64,000 nt of DNA from SB11 sp965222995 (GTDB lineage: Bacteria > Bacteroidota > Bacteroidia > UBA8524), in assembly GCA_965222995.1 (NCBI GenBank), contig OZ244977.1, forward strand, positions 3,534,001 to 3,598,000. Reading direction: 5' to 3'. A program made the translations under genes and the position numbers. Of this stretch, positions 26,598 to 34,446 are shown in pieces. The notes beneath the pieces were generated by a model, which saw only the letters and a program-made list of their open reading frames with translations, ran no database searches and was not told where the DNA came from. How positions within the stretch are numbered: the stretch's first letter is position 1; the number at the start of each line of letters is the position of its first letter.

Positions 26598-28342
26598 TGG
26601 AAAATCTATTTTGGTATCAAGAGTATCCTGAAATACATCAATTTGAAGTTGACGCACTTCAAAATCGGCTGTCATCATTTTTTAAGTTTCAACAACAAAT
26701 TCCACCCGAATTAGAAAATGGGCAGTTAAGCTATTTAGGTGAATTGAATTACGGAGATAATAAAACTCATTTAATTAAAGTTTTATTCCCCCAAAACTAT
26801 CCATTTTTCCCACCTGAAATATATCCAGTTGAGATAATAAAAAATGGAGGTAATGAAGTTGCAGTTACCAAACGAGTGAGTAAAACAAATCAATATAATG
26901 ATAATAAGATTTGCTTATTTAAAGATGAGGATGATTGGGAACCTTTTAAAGATGATATAACTTCAACATTAAAACAAGCACAGCATTGGTTTAAGTCAGG
27001 AACTTCAGAAGAAGGGTTTAAGAATGAAGAAGTGGTAATAGAAAGTGTACCCTTTGCACCCCACATTGGGCAAGTCTTATTTAATTTACCCAATGAAATT
27101 CCTGACTTTTCTACCGGTATGATTACTTTAAAAAGGTTTAAAGAAAATTATTATAGTTTAATTCAATTACAAACTGATAATAATATCTTGCCTTCTATCC
27201 CTGATAATACCTCACTGACTCCTTCGGATTCCCCATTTGTATTTAATAGGTGCTTTTCAGTACCGTATAACACTGGTGATATTATTCCCAAACTTTGCAA
27301 TCCGCAGTTTTTTACTCAATTTATGCTTAATCAAGGCATAACTATAGATGATTTGCTTCCACCTAAAAATTCAGAAAATAATTCCACCGTAATTGCATTT
27401 GTTTGTGGCGTAGAAAAAGAGCTTCACTTTTTTCAATTAACGAGGTTTGTCTATGGTCATGAAGTTAAACCCCAATTAGGCTATCTTTTACCAAAAAGGC
27501 TTAATAAAGAGTTATTTATAAGGGCAGATGAATTATTTGACTTAGATAAATTAAGTAAGAAAAAGGTTTTAATTATCGGTCTTGGGGCTATAGGGTCAGA
27601 AGTAGCCACAGAGTTGTCTGCTTCTGGTGTTGGAGTTTATACTTTGATTGACGGAGAAACTTTTGAGGTAGGTAACTCAATTCGTCATGCTGCTGACCTC
27701 CTGAAAATTGGTGAGCAAAAAGTTCAAATAGTAAAAGACCTTATTCAAGGTAAGAATCCAAATGCTAATGTAACTGTAATTCCTGCAAATATTTCACGTA
27801 TCAATAAGGTAGGTTTACAAAATCTTATTAAAAATGCGGACTTAATATTAGACCTTACTGCAAACAGATTAGTAGAAGAGTTAATTCACAAATATGCGTT
27901 TAAGGATGAAAGAAAATCAATTATAAGTGCTTCTGTTTCACTAGGAGGGTTTTCTGGGATTGTTTCTACATTTATACCTGATGAAACTGCATGCCTCCAA
28001 TGTCAGAAAAAAGCTGGTTTACTCTCGCTTCCTAATCCAAGTCTTGAAATTCATAAGCTAAAAGAAACTGTACCTGACTATGGAGCATGCTCAAAACCTG
28101 CTATGCCTGCTAGTGGTATTGATACTAAGGAAGTAGCACTCCAAACCGCTAGGATAGCTGTTCAGCTTCTCCTTAAAGGTGAGAAAAACTTTTACCCCAA
28201 GCTTCAAGGACATAATTATTATTGGCATGGGTCAGCTGGATCTAAAGGGAAAAATGGTAGGGCAATTAAAAATGCTCACCAGTGGAGTTTCCAAGAAGCC
28301 CCATTAACACAAAATTGTCCTACTTGTAATTTTTCTGAATGA
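26597..28342 (+). CDS. E2-E1 fusion enzyme (ubiquitin-like activating and conjugating)
   Basis: A 581-residue fusion. Residues ~20-135 form an E2-like UBC fold with PFFPPEIYP and the active-site Cys106 in NDNKICLFKDEDDW. A linker of unclear fold covers ~140-315 (FVYGHEVKPQLGYLLP near its end). Residues ~320-530 are a ThiF/E1 domain with the nucleotide motif VLIIGLGAIGSEVA (328-333), a candidate catalytic Cys498 in YGACSKPAMPASGID, and two zinc Cys pairs (CLQC 466-469, CPTC 574-577). It should adenylate and transfer the ubiquitin-like protein. Fusion of E2 to E1 in one chain is known in Bil/Bub-type and related bacterial systems. Overlaps the JAB gene by 4 bases. Confidence 0.92.
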   Translation: MENLFWYQEYPEIHQFEVDALQNRLSSFFKFQQQIPPELENGQLSYLGELNYGDNKTHLIKVLFPQNYPFFPPEIYPVEIIKNGGNEVAVTKRVSKTNQYNDNKICLFKDEDDWEPFKDDITSTLKQAQHWFKSGTSEEGFKNEEVVIESVPFAPHIGQVLFNLPNEIPDFSTGMITLKRFKENYYSLIQLQTDNNILPSIPDNTSLTPSDSPFVFNRCFSVPYNTGDIIPKLCNPQFFTQFMLNQGITIDDLLPPKNSENNSTVIAFVCGVEKELHFFQLTRFVYGHEVKPQLGYLLPKRLNKELFIRADELFDLDKLSKKKVLIIGLGAIGSEVATELSASGVGVYTLIDGETFEVGNSIRHAADLLKIGEQKVQIVKDLIQGKNPNANVTVIPANISRINKVGLQNLIKNADLILDLTANRLVEELIHKYAFKDERKSIISASVSLGGFSGIVSTFIPDETACLQCQKKAGLLSLPNPSLEIHKLKETVPDYGACSKPAMPASGIDTKEVALQTARIAVQLLLKGEKNFYPKLQGHNYYWHGSAGSKGKNGRAIKNAHQWSFQEAPLTQNCPTCNFSE

Positions 28343-28809
28343 TAGAATCTGTTGTTATTTCTAGGCAAGTACAAAATACTTGGTTACAGGAAATAAAACT
28401 TTCACCTAAAATAGAAACTGGTGGGATTTTATGTGGGTATTATGTTTCAAATAGTATTTTTATTGATTCTGTTTCTAGTCCAGGCTCTCGTTCTTCTCAA
28501 TCAGCCATTGAATTTGAAATGGATGAGGATTTTATGGTTGAATTTCTTGATACCCAGTATTCTCAAACTTCTGGTAAAAACATTTATGTCGGTGAGTGGC
28601 ACTCACACCCACAAGTTCATCCATTACCTAGTGAACAAGATATTCAATCTATGTATGAGAGGATTATTGAATGGCAACATGGAGAAATAGTATTTATTAT
28701 TATTGGATTTATTGCTTTAACGAGGGAGAATTTACATCAACAAATAATTGCTTTAACTATTGATATTGAGAGTAATTATTTAATTTCCTTACCAATTAAA
28801 TTTGAGTAG
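28339..28809 (+). CDS. JAB/JAMM metallopeptidase (deconjugase)
   Basis: A 156-residue JAB-domain protein. The JAMM set is complete: Glu26 in KIETGGILCGYY, then GEWHSHPQVHPLPSEQD with His88, His90, Ser98 and Asp101 (spacing HxHx7Sx2D). It likely removes the ubiquitin-like tag or matures its C-terminus. The start overlaps the E2-E1 stop (ATGA), showing a compact operon. Its 3' end overlaps the convergent ATPase gene by 14 bases. Confidence 0.93.
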   Translation: MIESVVISRQVQNTWLQEIKLSPKIETGGILCGYYVSNSIFIDSVSSPGSRSSQSAIEFEMDEDFMVEFLDTQYSQTSGKNIYVGEWHSHPQVHPLPSEQDIQSMYERIIEWQHGEIVFIIIGFIALTRENLHQQIIALTIDIESNYLISLPIKFE

Positions 28810-29986
28810 TCTTCCCACTAAACCCCTCACTCATCTCCCCGTCAATCATTAACTTAATATAGAAGTGAAACTTTGGTAAATGAATAAAATCAGTTTCCTT
28901 AAACGTAGGATAAAACTCTTTAGCCAAGTATTCAGCGTCAGTTGCCCCAATTCTAAAGGATATCATTGTCCCTACATTCCCAAAAATAGCTTTTCTGATG
29001 GGTTCTTGAAGTTGGTCTAAATACTGGTGAGCTAAGAATAAAGACAGCTTATACTTTCTGGCTTCCGCTAAAATGTCAGTAATGGATTGAGTAATAAAAC
29101 TATGAGCTTCATCAATGTACAAGTAAAAAGGTACTCTTTCATGCTCGGGTTGAGTAGCTCTGTATAAAGCAGTCAGTTGAATAGAAGTGGTGAGTATGCT
29201 TCCAAGTATTGTACTTGCGTCTTCCCCCAGTGTTCCTTTAGATAGATTGCAAATGAGTATGTTGCTATTATCCATCACCTTGTTAAGTTTTAAGTTATTG
29301 GTGTTTTGTTTAAAGGTGTTTTTAAGAGGCGTACTGGCACTTAATATCCCCACCTTATTCAATATCGGTGCTATATACTCACTTCGTTGTTTGGGAGTAT
29401 ACTTGTTAAACTCATTGTACCAAAAGTTTTGTACCTCTTTGGGGTGTTTATAGGTGAGTACATGGTTTCTGAAGTCTTGATTAGTGAGTATAGGCTGTAT
29501 ATCCAATAGTGTGGTAGTGGGATAGTTGAGTAAAGTGAGGAGTGTAAAACGAAGTATATGCTCCATGCGTGCGCCCCATGTATCACTCCATATCTTTTTT
29601 AAAGTACTCACTAATCCTCCCGCTACTAAGTGGTGGTAGCTGGGGTGTATATGTTTCAGTGGGTTAAAGGGTATGATGTGGTTTTTGTTACTTGGATTAA
29701 GGTAGATAAGGTCTTTTAGTCTTGCTTTAGGTATGTTTTGTATTAAGTCTTGAGATAGGTCGCCATGTGGGTCAATGATACATAAGCCTTTTCCTTTGGT
29801 AATATCTGACAATGCCATGTGTTTGAGCAAGGTGGACTTTCCTGTTCCGCTTTTTCCAATGACGTAGATGTGTTGCAATCTATCGTTGTCTTTGATATTG
29901 ATAGGCTGGTTATCGTTTCTGAAGTGGGTATAGCCGATATGAGTGAGGTGATATTTATTTGTGAAATGTGGGTTGTTATGTTCCAT
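28796..29986 (-). CDS. HerA/TraD-type DNA-transfer ATPase (DUF87-like)
   Basis: A 396-residue P-loop ATPase with Walker A GKSGTGKSTL (residues ~44-53) and Walker B FYLYIDEAHSF (~287-297), followed by LAEARKYKLSLFLAHQYLDQ, typical of the FtsK/HerA/VirD4 class. The GIIDPHGD-like sequence CIIDPHGDLSQD is also present. It has no predicted N-terminal membrane helices, unlike classic VirD4. It could pump or load DNA for transfer. Overlaps the end of the JAB gene; its upstream region carries the shared GGTCTATTT motif. Confidence 0.87.
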   Translation of the reverse strand: MEHNNPHFTNKYHLTHIGYTHFRNDNQPINIKDNDRLQHIYVIGKSGTGKSTLLKHMALSDITKGKGLCIIDPHGDLSQDLIQNIPKARLKDLIYLNPSNKNHIIPFNPLKHIHPSYHHLVAGGLVSTLKKIWSDTWGARMEHILRFTLLTLLNYPTTTLLDIQPILTNQDFRNHVLTYKHPKEVQNFWYNEFNKYTPKQRSEYIAPILNKVGILSASTPLKNTFKQNTNNLKLNKVMDNSNILICNLSKGTLGEDASTILGSILTTSIQLTALYRATQPEHERVPFYLYIDEAHSFITQSITDILAEARKYKLSLFLAHQYLDQLQEPIRKAIFGNVGTMISFRIGATDAEYLAKEFYPTFKETDFIHLPKFHFYIKLMIDGEMSEGFSGKTTQI

Positions 29987-30024
29987 ACTCTTATTGTATT
30001 GAGGTTTTGGAATGCAAACTATAA

Positions 30025-30043
30025 GGCAAATAGACCAATACTA
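30025..30043 (-). promoter_or_regulatory. shared upstream motif, copy 1 (minus strand)
   Basis: On the minus strand the sequence is TAGTATTGGTCTATTTGCC, upstream of the ATPase gene. It matches the motif at 31894 and 33164 over the core GGTCTATTT. Confidence 0.55.
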
Positions 30044-30128
30044 GGCTATTTACCCTATACCAGATTTTATTGTGAATTGAGACAATGGAGATATTAACAA
30101 TAAGTATTGGTTTTGATATACTATCCAT

Positions 30129-30225
30129 GCAACACAAAGGTTCAAACGGTAAAAAGTCGATATTGAAAGGGGGACAACGAAAGCCTTTGTGTTGCTACAA
30201 CAGGCCGTGTCGTTGCTCCCCTTTT
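30129..30225 (+). other. interleaved inverted repeats (pseudoknot-like), non-coding
   Basis: Stem A: GCAACACAAAGG (30129-30140) pairs perfectly with CCTTTGTGTTGC (30184-30195). Stem B: 30165-30180 (GAAAGGGGGACAACGA) pairs with 30210-30225 over 16 positions, with two G-U pairs and one A-C mismatch. The order A1-B1-A2-B2 means both stems together make a pseudoknot; otherwise they are alternatives. G-U pairs favour a plus-strand RNA. It is immediately upstream of recombinase 2. I see no gene in 29987-30313. Confidence 0.6.
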
Positions 30226-30313
30226 GACATTAGAAGTTCATTTGTTTCAGAGGAAGACGCCCTTCGTTATTTAGCAGAAATCTTAGTTGAGGGCTTTTTG
30301 AAACGTCAACACC

Positions 30314-31861
30314 ATGAAGCAACTAAAAAAGGCAGTGATATATTGCCGAGTTTCCACCAAAGAACAGGCAGAGGAAGGAAACAGCCTTAATTCACAATTA
30401 CGTCTATGTAAAGAATACGCCCTAAAAAACCACTATGAAGTGGTTGCTGAATTTATTGAACAAGGCGAAAGTGCTAAAACGGCAGACCGTCCACAATTAC
30501 AACAATTACTTTCCTTCTGCTCCGTAAAAAAGAATGGTATTGAAGCAGTTATTGCTTATAAAATTGATCGTATCTCCCGTAATACGGATGATTACAGTCA
30601 AATACGCTTACTCTTAAAACGATATAAAGTGGAGATTAAATCCACCACTGAATATTTTGAAGATACACCCGCAGGAAGGTTTATGGAAAACATCATTGCG
30701 AATGTAGCTCAATTTGATAATGATGTAAGAACCGAAAGGGCTATCGGTGGTATGCGTGAAGCTGTACGAGAAGGACGTTATGTTTGGTATGCACCAATTG
30801 GCTACACCAACCAAAAAGTTGGCGGAAAATCCACTATTGTTTTGAATAAAATGGCTCCTTTAGTCAAAGAAGCCTTTGAACTTGTGGCTACTGGAACCTA
30901 TTCCATAGATGAGGTCAGAAGAGTAATCACAAAAAAGGGATTATCTCTGCGTAAAGGCAAACCCGTTGCCAAAAGCTATTTTCATAAACTTCTTAGGAAT
31001 AAACTATATGCAGGGTATATTGATAAGTTTGGAATGTGTATTAAGGGAAGGTTTGAGCCTTTAATTACTGACGCCCTATTTAATCGGGTACAATGGGTTT
31101 TAAAGCGTAGAACTAAGCCTATGGTGGAATATAAGACTAATAACCCTGACTTTCCTCTAAGACGATTTATAAGCCATACAAGCGGGGTTAGGCTTACCGG
31201 TGGCTGGTCTAAAGGAAATACCGCTATGTACCCGTATTATCGCTTCCCTATTCCCAAAATGAACTTTCTTCGTGATGATATGCATGCTCGGTTTTCGGCT
31301 TTTATGAATACCTATGCACTTGAAAGGAAATGGGTTTCACAAATTAAGCGATATGCAAATCGCCATTATCAAAAATGTTTTGATGAAAGTGTTAAAGAAA
31401 AGAAGGCTTTTGAATTACGGAAAAAGGAATTACTGGAACAATTAAATACACTTTGTGAAAAAAATCATAAGGGCTTTATTAGTGATACTGTTTTACAACA
31501 TCAATCTGTAGCTATTGAAAATGAAATAAACAAAATTGAGGATTCACTGGCAGTTACCCAATATGATATCAAAGACCCTGAAAGTGCTATTGCTTGTGTT
31601 GAAGAGTTCTTAGTTGCTCCCGGAAACGTATGGCTCAAATCCGATTTAACCACTCAACTAAGGCTCCAAGAGTTCAAATTCCCAAAAGGGGTATCATTTA
31701 ACGGAAAAATTTTTACAACCTCCGATACAGCCTTATTTTTCAAGCTAAATGAACATAATTCATCTGTAATATCCTCTGAAGTGCACTTCAGTTTCCGTTT
31801 TTTGAACTCTTTTATTGAAGAATGTTTATCATTAAGTACTTACCTCAAGAGCAATGAGTAA
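30314..31861 (+). CDS. large serine recombinase 2 with degenerate zinc ribbon
   Basis: A 515-residue serine recombinase. Catalytic motif AVIYCRVSTKEQAEEGNSL (Ser14) and YKIDRISRNTDDY are intact, and the recombinase domain follows (GGMREAVREGRYVWYAPIGY, KLLRNKLYAGYI). The usual zinc-ribbon Cys residues near 280-310 are absent: the region reads ISHTSGVRLTGGWSKGN and then YYRFPIPKMNF. A coiled-coil C-terminus is present. It may be a second integrase, resolvase or an invertase for a nested element. Confidence 0.9.
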   Translation: MKQLKKAVIYCRVSTKEQAEEGNSLNSQLRLCKEYALKNHYEVVAEFIEQGESAKTADRPQLQQLLSFCSVKKNGIEAVIAYKIDRISRNTDDYSQIRLLLKRYKVEIKSTTEYFEDTPAGRFMENIIANVAQFDNDVRTERAIGGMREAVREGRYVWYAPIGYTNQKVGGKSTIVLNKMAPLVKEAFELVATGTYSIDEVRRVITKKGLSLRKGKPVAKSYFHKLLRNKLYAGYIDKFGMCIKGRFEPLITDALFNRVQWVLKRRTKPMVEYKTNNPDFPLRRFISHTSGVRLTGGWSKGNTAMYPYYRFPIPKMNFLRDDMHARFSAFMNTYALERKWVSQIKRYANRHYQKCFDESVKEKKAFELRKKELLEQLNTLCEKNHKGFISDTVLQHQSVAIENEINKIEDSLAVTQYDIKDPESAIACVEEFLVAPGNVWLKSDLTTQLRLQEFKFPKGVSFNGKIFTTSDTALFFKLNEHNSSVISSEVHFSFRFLNSFIEECLSLSTYLKSNE

Positions 31862-31893
31862 ATAACAAACAACCTTTCCACAACAATTGTGTT

Positions 31894-31928
31894 AAATATA
31901 CTATTATTGGTCTATTTATCCTCTCTTT
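31894..31928 (+). promoter_or_regulatory. shared upstream motif, copy 2
   Basis: The copy runs AAATATACTATTATTGG then TCTATTTATCC, 31 bases before the XRE gene. It shares TATACTATT..TGGTCTATTT..CC with the copy at 33164. Confidence 0.6.
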
Positions 31929-31958
31929 ATCTTTCTCTTGCTAAGCTATGGTATAGCT

Positions 31959-32252
31959 ATGGAACGAGGAGGTCGACAGTTTCCAAACCGTCTTCGCAAA
32001 TTCAGGCGCATGCACGGATACACACAAAAGGAAGTGAATACCCTTCTGGGTATTCAAGGTCAAAGCAGAATTTCTAGGTGGGAACGGGGTGAATCTCTGC
32101 CCGACACCATTAACTTGTTTAAGCTCTGTATTCTATACGGTACTCTTCCCAATGAGTTGTATTTTGAAGTGTATAAGAAACTTCAGCCGAATATGGCAAG
32201 ACGTAAAACTATGTTTTTAAGTGATAAGAATGGGAACATTAAAAATGGTTAA
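31959..32252 (+). CDS. XRE-family HTH regulator
   Basis: A 97-residue protein starting MERGGRQFPNRLRKFRRMHG (ATG 31959; an upstream TTG would add 7 residues). The Cro/C1-type helix-turn-helix is YTQKEVNTLLGIQGQSRISR then WERGESLPDTINL. Likely controls this part of the element, perhaps through the shared motif in its own upstream region and upstream of the ATPase and ArdC-like genes. Confidence 0.85.
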   Translation: MERGGRQFPNRLRKFRRMHGYTQKEVNTLLGIQGQSRISRWERGESLPDTINLFKLCILYGTLPNELYFEVYKKLQPNMARRKTMFLSDKNGNIKNG

Positions 32253-32387
32253 TTTTTAGTTTACCCTCTTATTGCTCCCTGTGGAATACATGGGGACTTT
32301 TATCAGTAATGTTATGCTTTTCTCTTCCGAACGTATTCGTTTATATATAAATCGTTAGCGAACGGTAAGTGGAAAGTGTGTAATACT

Positions 32388-32606
32388 ATGTCCTATGAAA
32401 ATAAATTGGCTCACGAAATTGCTACGGCATTGGATGACTTGGACGCACTCCCTGTTCACATCCGCTTCTGCCAAAAGTACAATGAGGCATTCTTGCGGAA
32501 AATGCTCCTCAAAGCATTGTCTGTCCCGCAAGAAAAAATAAGAAAAACACGAGGTGCTTTATATACTTCTTTAGTGCAACGCAATGGATGGCGTGCTGGG
32601 GATTAG
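32388..32606 (+). CDS. small protein upstream of the RuvC-like gene
   Basis: A 72-residue helical protein starting at ATG 32388 (MSYENKLAHEIATALDDLDA). Contents such as LPVHIRFCQKYNEAFLRKML and IRKTRGALYTSLVQRNG look like a DNA-associated helper. It overlaps the next gene by 23 bases. No family recognised. Confidence 0.65.
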   Translation: MSYENKLAHEIATALDDLDALPVHIRFCQKYNEAFLRKMLLKALSVPQEKIRKTRGALYTSLVQRNGWRAGD

Positions 32607-33066
32607 CCCCTCTACCCGAACTTTTGGTTTGGTTATCTTTACACACGGTTCTTTAGCTGATTGGCAGATTAAGTCTTTTTTAGGTAAATGGTCGGATGAT
32701 AAGTTATGTGCTATCCTTTCTTGCTTGGAGCATTATTTAAATCGCTTTGATATTGAAGCGGTGGTCTGTAAAGTCTATGACAAGCAAGGGCTTAAACAAG
32801 AAGTGATGAAGGGTATCCGTAAGTTATGCAAAAGGCTGAAAGTTCCTTTTCACTGCTTTAGTCTCAAGGAAATCGTCCAAGCTACGGTTGTTTCTAAAAA
32901 GAAAAATACCAAACAAGGTATTATGGAGTTTCTTATCAAGAGGTATCCTGAATTAATGATTGAGTTTACTCAAGAACTGCACAATCTCAATCCGTATTAT
33001 ATCAAAGTGTTTGAAGCTATCGGTGCGGTAGAAGCTCTGTTCAAGTCTCAAGGTATTTTGTTGTAA
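32584..33066 (+). CDS. RuvC-like RNase H-fold protein, probably inactive
   Basis: A 160-residue protein resembling RuvC-like Holliday junction nucleases found in Bacteroidota elements: LGISPSTRTFGLVIF near the N-terminus, then LADWQIKSFLG and a C-terminal NPYYIKVFEAIGAVEAL. The first catalytic Asp is replaced by Ser (ISPST) and the later acidic positions are not conserved, so nuclease activity is doubtful. Two overlapping small genes and an ArdC-like gene surround it. Confidence 0.65.
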   Translation: MDGVLGISPSTRTFGLVIFTHGSLADWQIKSFLGKWSDDKLCAILSCLEHYLNRFDIEAVVCKVYDKQGLKQEVMKGIRKLCKRLKVPFHCFSLKEIVQATVVSKKKNTKQGIMEFLIKRYPELMIEFTQELHNLNPYYIKVFEAIGAVEALFKSQGILL

Positions 33067-33163
33067 TGTGTGTAAAGCTATTTATTGTGTGATTTCGTTC
33101 TTTTACAAGTGTATATAAAGCTCATTCCCTGCCCGCCTATATGGCGGGTTAGGGTTATCCCCA

Positions 33164-33200
33164 AAATATACTATTTCTGGTCTATTTGCCCCCTCTTTGG
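33164..33200 (+). promoter_or_regulatory. shared upstream motif, copy 3
   Basis: The copy runs AAATATACTATTTCTGG then TCTATTTGCCCCCTCTTTGG, about 64 bases before the ArdC-like gene. It follows a GC-rich hairpin CCCGCC-TATAT-GGCGGG (about 33131-33147). Confidence 0.6.
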
Positions 33201-33263
33201 TTCTTGGGTTTTCTGTTAGAGTAGTTATGAATCTCATTATTTAACAATTAAATATTTTAATCT

Positions 33264-34163
33264 ATGACTACTGAATCAAAAAAGGATGTGTACGGTATTG
33301 TTACCGAAAACATCATCAAAGTAATGGAATCGGGTATTGTCCCGTGGCGTATGCCGTGGGGTATAGGAGGTCTTCCTCGCAATGCCCTCCCCCAAAAACC
33401 TTATCGTGGAGTGAATGTTCCTCTGCTTGCAATGCACGCCTTTGAGAATAATGTGTTTGTTACAGAAGCTCAACTCAAGAATTTAGGAGGTACAGCAAAA
33501 GAGGGTGAGTATCCTATAATAGCTACCTATTGGGAACGAAGGACGGATAAAGAGGATAGTGAAAAGACATATTCCGCACTGCTCTATGAACGGGTGTTTA
33601 ATATTTCCCAGTGTGAAGGTGTTTCTTTTGAGGATATTGAGCCTCATGTCTATCCTGAAAAGCCTTTGACGTTTTGCCATGATTTGGTGAAAGGGATTAT
33701 TAATCACTCCCCCTTGACCCCTAAGCTTATGACATCGGATACAAGTATGCACTATAACATGGAGGGGGATGTTATTTCTATGCCAAAATCAGAAGAATAT
33801 GCTTCTTCTGAATACTATTACTATGACTTGTTTCAAATGCTGATTCATGCTTCAGGTATTCCTTCACGATTGAACAGAGAAGGATGTATGGATATGGGGG
33901 AGCGTTTTTCTAAGGAGGAGTTGATTGCTGATATAGGTGCTCATTATTTGTGTTTTTATGCCGGTATAAGCACTAGTATTGCTTCTATGAGTGTTACTCA
34001 CCTGTATCAATGGCTGGAGTTGTTTCGGGAGGATACGAAGTTGTTTGTGTCGGCTTGTACGATGGCACAAAAGGCAGTTGATTTTATATTAGGTGGGTTT
34101 GTGATGGAGGAAGCTGGTCAGTCAAAGGAGAATAAGACCTCTCCCAATGATGAAGAGGAATAA
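33264..34163 (+). CDS. ArdC-like antirestriction/ssDNA-binding protein with degenerate zincin
   Basis: A 299-residue protein. The N-terminal domain has VPWRMPWGIGGLPRNA and KPYRGVNVPLLAMHAF, the DUF1738/ArdC ssDNA-binding fold. The C-terminal half has the zincin layout (SRLNREG, then FSKEELIADIGAHYLCFYAG), but the HExxH motif reads Q191-MLI-H195, so metal and acid residues are lost. ArdC proteins protect incoming conjugative DNA from restriction; this one would keep DNA binding and lack protease activity. It has the shared motif upstream and a terminator downstream. Confidence 0.85.
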   Translation: MTTESKKDVYGIVTENIIKVMESGIVPWRMPWGIGGLPRNALPQKPYRGVNVPLLAMHAFENNVFVTEAQLKNLGGTAKEGEYPIIATYWERRTDKEDSEKTYSALLYERVFNISQCEGVSFEDIEPHVYPEKPLTFCHDLVKGIINHSPLTPKLMTSDTSMHYNMEGDVISMPKSEEYASSEYYYYDLFQMLIHASGIPSRLNREGCMDMGERFSKEELIADIGAHYLCFYAGISTSIASMSVTHLYQWLELFREDTKLFVSACTMAQKAVDFILGGFVMEEAGQSKENKTSPNDEEE

Positions 34164-34170
34164 GGTGTTT

Positions 34171-34200
34171 AAAGCTCGATAGATGTCGGGCTTTTTTTAC
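34171..34200 (+). terminator. terminator after the ArdC-like gene
   Basis: AAAGCTCGA and TCGGGCTTT form a stem (with a G-U pair) around a TAGATG loop, then T6. Confidence 0.75.
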
Positions 34201-34446
34201 TGGTTACTCTCTCAACAATACCGTTTACTCTCTTTGAGGAACGGCTGGCGACTTTTTGATAAATAACGATAGTATGCAAATTAAGTTTGTTGCCAATTAA
34301 CCCAAGTATTCAAAAAAACGATTGGAAAATAAACTTTTCGATAAACGAATTATCTGTTTGTCGAAATGCTCAATAGTTAAAACTTTATGCGAAAAAATGT
34401 ATATACTTTTGAATTTAGGTTAAAAACCTTAATAATTAATATTTAT

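Noticed and set aside
28796..29986. Plus-strand frames at 29187-29453 and 29819-30097
   Set aside because: They are shadows of the ATPase gene; the minus-strand frame has full Walker motifs.
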